Source: Clostridium sp. CAG:413
GTDB lineage: Bacteria > Bacillota > Clostridia > Oscillospirales > Acutalibacteraceae
Assembly (NCBI GenBank): GCA_000431775.1
Contig: FR888230.1
Coordinates: forward strand, 35,823-99,822
Length of the DNA stretch: 64,000 nt
Direction: 5' to 3'
The notes under the pieces were generated by a model. The model worked only from the letters and a program-made list of their open reading frames with translations. It was not told where the DNA came from and made no database searches. Position 1 is the stretch's first letter. Each line of letters starts with the position of its first letter. The position numbers were made by a program, and so were the translations under genes. Shown here one piece after another: positions 8,633-16,320 of the stretch.

Positions 8633-9136
8633 TCATACCGCCTTTATTATTTTCTCTACATCTTTTTTTCTTGATAGCCATATAACTTTATCATCATATC
8701 TATCTAAAATACTTCTTATTTCTTTCAGATTTTTATCCTGAAAAGTTTCAGTCCATTTCAAAAGGTTATAGACCGATTTCAAAGTTTCTCTTTTTCCTTT
8801 TTGTATTCCCAATTTTCTTTTTATAGAGCGCATAATAATTCTACTTTTATATAAATAACCAGGCATATCTAAAACATATATTTTATCAGCTTCATCAAAA
8901 CTTTGCTGTACCCAGGCATAATATACCCCCTCAACTATCCACTCATCATTATTATATAATATTTCTTGTAATAACGCTTTTCGTTCATCAAGCGTTCTCT
9001 TTTTGCCATATTCTTTGGCGTTATTATCCCATTGAATATCATCTAAGTCGAAATGGGAAATATTATACTTTTTTGAAAGTGCATTTGCTAAATAGGTTTT
9101 TCCAGAACTACTGCAACCAATAATATGTATTTTCAT
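8633..9136 (-). CDS. Small P-loop NTPase of the adenylate-kinase/topology-modulation type
   Basis: A 167-residue nucleotide kinase-like protein. It begins MKIHIIGCSSSGKTYLANAL, a Walker A loop (GCSSSGKT), followed by HFDLDDIQWDNN, the pattern seen in proteins annotated as DNA topology modulation protein/FlaR or AAA family shikimate-kinase-like ATPases. A basic RSIKRKLGIQKGKRETL lid-like stretch lies in the middle. The gene is strikingly AT-rich compared with most of the window and lies between hairpin repeats and the AT-rich tail of rlmD, so horizontal acquisition is likely. Its substrate is unknown, and the family name does not prove a role in DNA topology. Confidence 0.8.
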   Translation of the reverse strand: MKIHIIGCSSSGKTYLANALSKKYNISHFDLDDIQWDNNAKEYGKKRTLDERKALLQEILYNNDEWIVEGVYYAWVQQSFDEADKIYVLDMPGYLYKSRIIMRSIKRKLGIQKGKRETLKSVYNLLKWTETFQDKNLKEIRSILDRYDDKVIWLSRKKDVEKIIKAV

Positions 9137-9176
9137 AAGTCAGTATTCTCCACAATTCAAGTTTATCAAACTCCTT

Positions 9177-10826
9177 TTATTCCTGCTGAATCATCTTAAA
9201 ATGCTTCAATGCGTCCACAATTGCACTTTCTTTATATTCTGGACACTGTGGCTGCCTGCTATCTTCATTTTTAGGTAAATTATAATTCTTTCCAACCTCA
9301 ATTCCGCATTTTCTCTTTACCTGTGAAATATACAGATTGGAAACCTTCATGCCGGCATTATGTTCCGCCACATACTTCTTTATCTCATCATATGTTGCCT
9401 TAGTCTCTGCAGATGTTATATCCACATCATCAAGCTCAATCGTGACATTAATATAATCATCCGGTTTTTGTTTCAGTTGGGACAAAAGAGCTACCGTCTC
9501 CACATGGCCTGTGCGGGGAAACATATCGACGGGGGTAGCTTTCACGGCGGAATAGCCGAGGGAGGCGAAGGCGCCGCAGTCACGGGCGAGGGTAGCGGGG
9601 TCGCAGGAGACATAGACTATGCGCTCGGGCTGCATTGCTGCGGCGGTCTCGAGCATATCGGGCGAGCAGCCCTTTCTCGGCGGGTCGAGCACTATCACAT
9701 CGGGTCTCACGCCCTTTGACCTTAGTATCTGAGCCGCCGCGGCAGCGTCGCCGCAGATGAATTCCGCATTCTCTATGCCGTTCAGGCGGGCGTTCGCTTT
9801 GGCGTCCTCTATCGCCTCCGGCACTATCTCGACGCCTATCAGCTTCTTTGCCTTTGACGCCATGGAAAGCCCTATCGTGCCCGCCCCGCAATAGAGGTCG
9901 AGCACCGTTTCGTTCCCCGTCAGCGAGGCGTACTCCGCCGCCTTATTATACAGCCGCTCCGCCTGGGTGCGGTTGACCTGATAAAACGACAGCGGGGATA
10001 TCCTGAATCTCAGCGAGCAGAGGATATCCGTGATGCAGTCGCTGCCCCAAAGGGTGCGGCATTCGCCGCCGAGAATTACGTTTGTATCCTTGGTGTTGCT
10101 GTTGATGATTATGCTTTTTATGTTTTGATTTCGGCTTGTCAGCATTTGGACGAGCTTGTCCTCGGCGGGCAGGCTCCTGCCGTTTATCACGGCGCACGCC
10201 ATTATCTCGCCGCTCTTCTCCCCTTTGCGGAGATAGATATGCCGCAGCAGGCCCTTATGGGCCGTCTCGTCGTAGACGGGCACGTTGAACTGCTTTATAT
10301 AATCGGTGAATACGCCGAGGATATCCGCAAATTCCGTCGGCTGGAGCAGGCAGTCCGGGCAATGCACCACTCTGTGGCTGTGCGGCGAGAAAAAGCCTAT
10401 CTTCAATTCGCCGTCCTGCATAGCAACAGGGTACTGCGCCTTGTTGCGGTAGCGTTTGTCGCTCTCGGCGGCGATTATCGGCTCGAATTCCGGCTCGACG
10501 CCGCCTATACGGCGGAAGCACTCCGCAACATGCTCCGCCTTTATCTTTGCCTCGGCGGCGTAATCCATGTGCGAGAACGCACAGCCTCCGCATCGCAGAT
10601 ACACGGGGCACTCCGGCTCGATTCTGTCGGGCGACGGCTTATCCACGCTCTCCACCTTGGCGAAAGCGTAGGTCTTTTTTACCTTTAGGATATGCGCCGT
10701 TATTTCGTCGCCGGGCGCGGTGGCGGGCACAAATATCGCCATGCCCTCATATCTGCCGACTCCGCTGCCGTTCGCCGAGCAGCTGTCTATGCGGAGCTTC
10801 ACACGGTCGTTTTTCTTAATACTCAT
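9177..10826 (-). CDS. rlmD: 23S rRNA (uracil-C5)-methyltransferase, RlmD/RumA type, with swapped AT-rich C-terminal tail
   Basis: A 549-residue SAM-dependent m5U methyltransferase. It has an N-terminal TRAM domain (to about residue 65), an iron-sulfur cysteine cluster (CPVYLRCGGC plus CPDC), the SAM loop LDLYCGAGTIGLS, DPPRKGC, and the catalytic cysteine in VYVSCDPATLARD. The conserved family end DMFPRTGHVETVALLS is reached near residue 446. About 100 more residues follow (DDVDITSAETKATY, SNLYISQVKRKCGIEVGKN). The DNA for that tail is clearly more AT-rich than the rest of the gene. Such tails are familiar from clostridial rlmD genes disturbed by integrating elements. The ATG at 10826 is preferred over an in-frame TTG at 10841. 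It lies four bases after the CPBP protease gene. Confidence 0.92.
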   Translation of the reverse strand: MSIKKNDRVKLRIDSCSANGSGVGRYEGMAIFVPATAPGDEITAHILKVKKTYAFAKVESVDKPSPDRIEPECPVYLRCGGCAFSHMDYAAEAKIKAEHVAECFRRIGGVEPEFEPIIAAESDKRYRNKAQYPVAMQDGELKIGFFSPHSHRVVHCPDCLLQPTEFADILGVFTDYIKQFNVPVYDETAHKGLLRHIYLRKGEKSGEIMACAVINGRSLPAEDKLVQMLTSRNQNIKSIIINSNTKDTNVILGGECRTLWGSDCITDILCSLRFRISPLSFYQVNRTQAERLYNKAAEYASLTGNETVLDLYCGAGTIGLSMASKAKKLIGVEIVPEAIEDAKANARLNGIENAEFICGDAAAAAQILRSKGVRPDVIVLDPPRKGCSPDMLETAAAMQPERIVYVSCDPATLARDCGAFASLGYSAVKATPVDMFPRTGHVETVALLSQLKQKPDDYINVTIELDDVDITSAETKATYDEIKKYVAEHNAGMKVSNLYISQVKRKCGIEVGKNYNLPKNEDSRQPQCPEYKESAIVDALKHFKMIQQE

Positions 10827-10830
10827 TCGA

Positions 10831-11814
10831 TCAACCCACAAATCTCACATAACGCGAGGTAATATATATCATAATGCCGATAGCGATAAGCATCGGTATA
10901 TTCAGCACGAACGCGCCGTATCTCTGCCGCCTTGAGAGGGTGGTCGCGGGCGGCGTGAGCTTCCTCGGCGCCTTGACCATCACAAAGATGACCGAGCCTA
11001 TTATGCTCACGGCGTAGAGCGCTATCAGCACTATGTTATATGCCTTGCCGAGCAGCGCCGTGTCGGTGATATCCCTCGCCATGAATTCAATCAGCACGGA
11101 ATAGGCATTATTGCAGAAGTGGATGAGCACGCCCGTCCAGAGGCTGCCCGTGATGCAGACGGCATAGCCGATGCCGAGACCCGCTATGAACGCGAACGGT
11201 GCCTGAATGAGATTGCCGTGGAGCACCGCAAAGAGCACGGCGGACGCAACTATCGCAAAACGGTCGCCGTAGCGGCGGAGCGGCTGCATTATAACGCCCC
11301 TTATCGCCAGCTCCTCGGTCAGAGGAGGCACGACGGCAACCATGATGAAGTAGACTATCCTGCCGAAGACATCGTCCGTCACCTCGTAGTCGGGCGAGGA
11401 GAGCTTGAAGCCGATACTGTCCATGACGGAGACAAAGACGCTCGAAGCATAGTTGCCCGCAAGGCAGACAAAGAAGCCGAAGAATACGGCAAAGACCATC
11501 AGCCTGACGCTCACGGGTCTGTCAAAGGCAAAGACATTCACATTCGTCCTGCGGCGCAGATAAAAACCGCCTATCGCGAAGGGCAGCATCAGCCCGAATA
11601 CCGAGAGCAGTATAGTGACCGCGTCCTGAAAAACGGGGCTGGAATTGTATATGCTGCTCAGCGGCTCAAACACCAGCGGCAGGGTCAGCAGATTCTGCAA
11701 AACGACATATGCGATAACGCACAGACCCGCCACTCTTCCTATGACCTTTATCTGCTTCCTGTCACGCTCGTTGCGCAGGTATCTTTCGGGGGAAAAATAG
11801 TATTGCTCGTTCAA
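10831..11814 (-). CDS. CPBP-family intramembrane metalloprotease
   Basis: A 327-residue polytopic membrane protein of the CPBP (CaaX protease and bacteriocin-processing) family. The signature motifs are in order: EELAIRG (the E-E-x-x-x-R motif, residues about 167-173), FAVLHGN (F-x-x-x-H), and LIHFCNN (H-x-x-x-N). In other bacteria relatives process peptides or give self-immunity to bacteriocins; no precursor is seen here. Translation probably starts at TTG 11812-11814, because AAAGGTGA lies about 7 bases upstream and there is no suitable ATG before the first membrane segment. It is upstream of rlmD and probably cotranscribed with it. Confidence 0.88.
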   Translation of the reverse strand: MNEQYYFSPERYLRNERDRKQIKVIGRVAGLCVIAYVVLQNLLTLPLVFEPLSSIYNSSPVFQDAVTILLSVFGLMLPFAIGGFYLRRRTNVNVFAFDRPVSVRLMVFAVFFGFFVCLAGNYASSVFVSVMDSIGFKLSSPDYEVTDDVFGRIVYFIMVAVVPPLTEELAIRGVIMQPLRRYGDRFAIVASAVLFAVLHGNLIQAPFAFIAGLGIGYAVCITGSLWTGVLIHFCNNAYSVLIEFMARDITDTALLGKAYNIVLIALYAVSIIGSVIFVMVKAPRKLTPPATTLSRRQRYGAFVLNIPMLIAIGIMIYITSRYVRFVG

Positions 11815-11989
11815 TTTATATCACCTTTCCGGAATTAAACTGTTACTTTTACTTATTTTAACTCAAAAGGCGGCTTCATACAAGTATTTTTAATTAATCA
11901 ATTGTAAAAATTCTGTTGTAATATTGACTTTTTTGGTGTAAACTTATAGGGTAAGTAATTTGGCTTACAGTTTCTTTACGGAGGATAGT

Positions 11990-14407
11990 ATGAATAACAA
12001 CATCACAAAGAAGACGCTCGAGGAGCTTATCCGAGCCAAGCTCTCGCATCTTTTCGGCGTTGAGCCGGAGGACGCGACCAACGACCAGTTCTACCGTGTG
12101 CTCTCGATAATCTCGAGAGATATGGTCAGGGACATCCGCAGGGATTTCAACGCGGAGTCGAAGGAAGCGGGGCAGAAGAAGGTTTATTACCTCTGCATGG
12201 AGTTCCTCATGGGCAGAAGCCTCAAAAACACTCTCTACAATCTCAACATGACCGAGACCGCAAGGAAGGTCCTTGACGGCTTCGGCGTGAAGCTCGACAA
12301 GCTCTATGACTGCGAGCCGGATGCGGGTCTCGGCAACGGCGGTCTGGGCAGGCTTGCCGCCTGCTACCTTGACGCCCTGGCAAATCAGGGCTACAGAGGC
12401 ATGGGCTACTCGATACTCTATGAATACGGCATTTTCAAGCAGAAGATAATCGACGGCTGGCAGACGGAGATGCCCGATTTCTGGCTCCCCGGCGGCGAAG
12501 TATGGCTCGTGCCCAGAGAGGATAAGACCGTTGAGGTCAAGTTCGAGGGCAAGGTCGAGGACAGCTGGGATAACGACTTCCACCAGGTCGAGCTTGTCGG
12601 CTGCAAGACCGTCAAGGCAGTCCCCTATGATATGATGGTGCCCGGCAAGGACGGCAGAGGCGTTGCAGTGCTGCGTCTGTGGTCGGCGAAGGTCGACGGC
12701 ATCGACATGGCAATGTTCAACCAGGGCGATTACATGAGAGCCATGGAGGAGAAGGCTATGGCGGAGGTCATCAGCAAGGTGCTCTACCCCGCCGACAATC
12801 ACCCCGAGGGCAAGAGCCTCAGGCTGCGCCAGCAGTATTTCCTCGTCTCCGCCTCGATACAGGATATCGTCGCAAGGCACCTCAGGGATTACACCACCCT
12901 TGAGAATTTCGCCGAGAAGAACGCTATCCACATCAACGACACTCACCCCACCCTTGCAATCCCCGAGCTGATGAGAATTCTGCTCGACGAATGCGGCTAC
13001 GGCTGGGACGACGCCTACTCAGTGGTCGAGCAGGTCTGCGCCTACACCAATCACACCGTCATGGCAGAGGCTCTCGAATGCTGGAGCGAGGAGCTCTTCA
13101 GCCGCCTGCTGCCGAGAATATATCAGATAGTCAAAGAGATAGACAAGCGCTTCAGAAGCAAGATCTGGGAGCTGACCGGCGACTCCGCCAAGGTCGAGCG
13201 CATGGCGATAATCTCAAACGGCGTCGTCAGGATGGCCAACCTCTGCGTGGCGGTCTGCCACAAGGTCAACGGCGTATCCGCCCTCCACAGCGAGATACTC
13301 AAGAACAGCGTATTCAAGGATTTCTATACCCTTGAGCCGGATAAATTCACCAACGTCACCAACGGCATTGCTCACCGCCGCTGGCTCTGCCAGGCGAACC
13401 CCCGCCTGTCGTCATATATCACCTCGCTTATCGGCGACGGCTTCGTTTACGACGGCGACGAGCTGCTCAAGCTCAGAAAGTACAAGGACGACGCAGCTGT
13501 CCTCTCAGACCTGCGTAAGATAAAGACAGCCAACAAGGAGGATTTCGCCGCTCTCGTCAAGAGCAGGACGGGCATAACGCTCGACCCGACCTCGATATTC
13601 GACGTTCAGGTCAAGAGGCTGCACGAATATAAGCGCCAGCACCTCAACGCCTTCAACATCCTTGCAAAATATCTTGAGATAAAGGCGAATCCTAACGGCA
13701 ATTACACCCCGCACACCTATATCTTCGGCGCAAAGGCTGCCTCCGGCTATTTTATGGCAAAAAAGATAATCGAATTCATCTGTGCCCTTTCAAAGCTCAT
13801 TGACAATGACCCCGACGTAAAGGATCTGATGAAGGTCGTTTACATGGAGGATTATAACGTCACCATGGCGGAGGCTCTCATGCCCGCCGCCGATATCAGC
13901 GAGCAGATATCCCTTGCGGGCACCGAGGCAAGCGGCACTGGCAACATGAAGCTCATGCTCAACGGCGCAATAACCCTCGGCACGATGGACGGCGCAAACG
14001 TCGAGATACACGACGCCGTGGGCAAGGATAATATCCTCATCTTCGGCATGACGACCCCCGAAGTCAACGACCTCAAGCGCAGCGGCTATGTCCCGCAGAA
14101 TTACTACAACAACAACGCCGAGATACACGAGATAATCGAATTCATCAACAAGGGCATCGGCGGCAAGACCTTCGGCGAGATAGGCGGCACGATAGTCTAT
14201 CACGACCCCTATATGGTGCTTGCGGACTTTGCGGATTACCGCAGGATGCAGAAGCGCGCCGAGGAGATATGGCACGACACCGCAAGGTGGGATAAGATGT
14301 CGCTGATGAATATCTCGGGCGCGGGCCGCTTTGCCGCTGACAGAGCGATAAACGAATACGCCGAGAATATCTGGCACGCAGATAAGCTCATCTTCCCCGC
14401 AAAATGA
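11990..14407 (+). CDS. glgP: Glycogen/starch/alpha-glucan phosphorylase
   Basis: An 805-residue pyridoxal-phosphate enzyme that releases glucose-1-phosphate from alpha-1,4-glucans. Length and motifs match the GT35 family: GLGNGGLGRLAACYLDALA, FNQGDY, NDTHPTLAIPELMRIL, VTNGIAHRRWL, VQVKRLHEYKRQ, and the cofactor-lysine region EASGTGNMKLMLNGAITLG followed by DGANVEI. The ATG at 11990 has GGAGG about 6 bases upstream; an open frame exists further upstream but without a ribosome site. A TTGACT at 11924-11929 with a weak -10 near 11947 may be its promoter. Its stop overlaps the tadA start (ATGA). No other glycogen genes are adjacent. Confidence 0.97.
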   Translation: MNNNITKKTLEELIRAKLSHLFGVEPEDATNDQFYRVLSIISRDMVRDIRRDFNAESKEAGQKKVYYLCMEFLMGRSLKNTLYNLNMTETARKVLDGFGVKLDKLYDCEPDAGLGNGGLGRLAACYLDALANQGYRGMGYSILYEYGIFKQKIIDGWQTEMPDFWLPGGEVWLVPREDKTVEVKFEGKVEDSWDNDFHQVELVGCKTVKAVPYDMMVPGKDGRGVAVLRLWSAKVDGIDMAMFNQGDYMRAMEEKAMAEVISKVLYPADNHPEGKSLRLRQQYFLVSASIQDIVARHLRDYTTLENFAEKNAIHINDTHPTLAIPELMRILLDECGYGWDDAYSVVEQVCAYTNHTVMAEALECWSEELFSRLLPRIYQIVKEIDKRFRSKIWELTGDSAKVERMAIISNGVVRMANLCVAVCHKVNGVSALHSEILKNSVFKDFYTLEPDKFTNVTNGIAHRRWLCQANPRLSSYITSLIGDGFVYDGDELLKLRKYKDDAAVLSDLRKIKTANKEDFAALVKSRTGITLDPTSIFDVQVKRLHEYKRQHLNAFNILAKYLEIKANPNGNYTPHTYIFGAKAASGYFMAKKIIEFICALSKLIDNDPDVKDLMKVVYMEDYNVTMAEALMPAADISEQISLAGTEASGTGNMKLMLNGAITLGTMDGANVEIHDAVGKDNILIFGMTTPEVNDLKRSGYVPQNYYNNNAEIHEIIEFINKGIGGKTFGEIGGTIVYHDPYMVLADFADYRRMQKRAEEIWHDTARWDKMSLMNISGAGRFAADRAINEYAENIWHADKLIFPAK

Positions 14408-14862
14408 ATGACAGAGAGCTTATGCTCCTCGCTATCGGGCAGGCTCGGCTTGCGGCAGCCGAGCTTGAAGTCCCGGTGGGGGCTGTGATATCAAGGAACG
14501 GAGAAGTCGTCTCCGTCGGCCGCAACAGGCGCGAAACGGGCAAAAACGCCCTCGCCCACGCCGAGATAGAGGCTATCGACCTCGCCTGCAAAAAGCTCGG
14601 CGGCTGGAGGCTGTGGGAATGCGAGCTGTTTGTGACGCTCGAGCCCTGCCCGATGTGCGCCGGGGCGATAATCAATTCAAGGCTGCGCCGAGTGGTCTAC
14701 GGCGCCTCCGACCCCAAGGCGGGCTCCTGCGGGTCGGTGACAAACCTTTTTGAATTGCCCTATAACCACAAGCCCGAGCTTGTGTCGGGCTTCATGGCGG
14801 AGGAATGCTCCGCGCTGCTGACCGATTTCTTTGCAGAGCTGAGAAAAAAGAAAAAAGTTTAG
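14404..14862 (+). CDS. tadA: tRNA-specific adenosine-34 deaminase
   Basis: A 152-residue zinc enzyme that converts A34 to inosine in tRNA-Arg(ACG). The metal and catalytic motif HAEIEAI and the P-C-P-M-C-A-G zinc motif are both present. The C-terminal segment YGASDPKAGSCGSVTNLFEL, including the conserved glycine-rich turn and the following NHKPELVSG, separates TadA from cytidine and guanine deaminases. It overlaps the glgP stop by four bases, so translation is probably coupled. Confidence 0.93.
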   Translation: MNDRELMLLAIGQARLAAAELEVPVGAVISRNGEVVSVGRNRRETGKNALAHAEIEAIDLACKKLGGWRLWECELFVTLEPCPMCAGAIINSRLRRVVYGASDPKAGSCGSVTNLFELPYNHKPELVSGFMAEECSALLTDFFAELRKKKKV

Positions 14863-14877
14863 TCTCAAGAGGTACAT

Positions 14878-15531
14878 ATGAGCATAGACAAAGTGTTTTT
14901 TATATTTGAGATAATAGGCACCGTCGCATTTGCGATAACGGGAGTTATCACGGCTATCGAGAAAAGACTCGATATCTTCGGCGCGGTGGTGCTCGGCACG
15001 GTGACGGCAGTCGGCGGCGGAATGGTCAGGGATATCCTGCTCGGCTATCTCCCGCCCGCGGCGTTCAGGCATCCGGTCTACACCGTGACAGCCATAGCCA
15101 CCTCGCTTGCGGTATTCATTATAGCTTATTTCTTCGGCAAGCGGATAAAGCTGCACTTCAACGTCTATTCTCAGATAATCAACGTCTTTGACGCGATAGG
15201 TCTCGCCGTATTCACCGTGGCGGGCATCAACAGCGCGGCCGCCTGCGGCTTCGGCGAGAATTCGTTCCTCTCGATCTTCGTCGGCATGATGACGGGCGTC
15301 GGCGGCGGAGTGATGCGTGACATGATGGCGGGCGGCGTGCCCACCATTCTCCGCAAAAAGGTCTATGCGCTCGCGGCGGGCATCGGCGCGCTGATATATC
15401 AGCTCCTCGTCGAGCACAACACCTGCCCGCAGGGGCTTGCAATCCTCGCAGGCGCAGGGTCGATAATCGTTATCCGCCTCTCTGCGACGGTATTCAAATG
15501 GAACCTGCCGACCCTCAAGGATCTGGACTGA
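14878..15531 (+). CDS. UPF0126/YicG-type membrane protein (trimeric intracellular cation channel-like)
   Basis: A 217-residue protein with about six or seven membrane segments arranged as two related halves. Each half carries the glycine-rich signature: VGGGMVRDILLG (about residues 43-54) and VGGGVMRDMMAGGVP (about residues 141-155). This duplicated G-G-G-x-x-R-D motif defines UPF0126 (YicG/YadS), related to eukaryotic TRIC cation channels. It begins 15 bases after tadA with an AGAGGT ribosome site and ends at a terminator. The ion or solute carried is not known. Confidence 0.88.
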   Translation: MSIDKVFFIFEIIGTVAFAITGVITAIEKRLDIFGAVVLGTVTAVGGGMVRDILLGYLPPAAFRHPVYTVTAIATSLAVFIIAYFFGKRIKLHFNVYSQIINVFDAIGLAVFTVAGINSAAACGFGENSFLSIFVGMMTGVGGGVMRDMMAGGVPTILRKKVYALAAGIGALIYQLLVEHNTCPQGLAILAGAGSIIVIRLSATVFKWNLPTLKDLD

Positions 15532-15546
15532 GTTCAACAAATAATT

Positions 15547-15590
15547 AAGCATCCGTATGACTTTGAGCCATGCGGATGCTTTTTTCATTT
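15547..15590. terminator. Bidirectional terminator between convergent genes
   Basis: AAGCATCCG (15547-15555) pairs with CGGATGCTT (15573-15581), followed by TTTTTCATTT. It lies between the UPF0126 gene and the convergent SanA/YdcF gene and could serve both. Confidence 0.75.
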
Positions 15591-16250
15591 ATCGTTTGTT
15601 ATATCGCCGTTGCCCTGGACGGGTATCGCTTCGCCGAGATAGGTCGGCTTTGGCTTAAATATCGACCATACGAAGTCCTTGTCACGGGCAAGGATCTCAC
15701 GGATATCGCGGTAGGTCTGCCCCGCATAGGTGCGCGGCATCGAAACAACGCCGTAAGCATCAAGCCCGAGCGCGCGGGCGTCATAGACGGCGCGGTAGAG
15801 GTGGTATTCCTGTGTGACGATGAGGATCTTCTTCGCCTTGAAGATATCTCTCGCGCGGTACATGCTCTCATAGGTCGAGAAGCCCGCATGATCCATGAAT
15901 ACATCCTCGGAGGGCACTCCCCGCTCGACGGCGAAGCTCTTCATCACGTTCACCTCGTCGTAGCCCTTCCTGCCGTGGTCGCCGCTCATGAGCAGCTTGC
16001 CGCTCGCACCGTTTTTATAAAGCTCCACACCCCGCAGGAGCCTGTCCTCGAGCATATGGCTCGGGTTATCGTCATAGACTCCGCAGCCGAGCACGAGTAT
16101 GCAGTCATAGCCCTCGCCCGCATTTGACGGGTCAAGGATATATCCCTTTGCGCTCGCTTTGACATAGGCGTTCGCCCCGAAAACCGCGGCGGCGACGAGC
16201 ACCGCGAGAATGAGCAGCACGGTTATTATTATCTTTATCGCCTTTTTCAT
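15585..16250 (-). CDS. SanA/YdcF (ElyC) family DUF218 protein
   Basis: A 221-residue protein with one N-terminal membrane anchor (residues 5-28) and an extracytoplasmic DUF218 domain. The family pattern is clear: YDCILVLGCGVYDD, MLEDRLLRGVELY, LLMSGDHGRKGYDEVNVM, and ILIVTQEYHLYRAVYDARALG. SanA and ElyC relatives affect envelope integrity and vancomycin permeability in Gram-negative bacteria; the reaction is not known. It is a single gene read leftwards, flanked on the left by a terminator. It could be cotranscribed with the glycosidase-like gene to its left. Confidence 0.87.
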   Translation of the reverse strand: MKKAIKIIITVLLILAVLVAAAVFGANAYVKASAKGYILDPSNAGEGYDCILVLGCGVYDDNPSHMLEDRLLRGVELYKNGASGKLLMSGDHGRKGYDEVNVMKSFAVERGVPSEDVFMDHAGFSTYESMYRARDIFKAKKILIVTQEYHLYRAVYDARALGLDAYGVVSMPRTYAGQTYRDIREILARDKDFVWSIFKPKPTYLGEAIPVQGNGDITNDK

Positions 16251-16320
16251 CTCGTTCCCCCTCAGAATGATCCTGTGATGTGATTAACGGGCGTCTGTAA
16301 GCTGCCGGGTCGTCGCGCCG

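Noticed and set aside
11894-12946. A 350-codon open frame antisense to glgP
   Set aside because: It overlaps the conserved glgP sequence on the other strand, shows no family motif and has no ribosome site. It reflects the GC-rich codon use of the sense gene.
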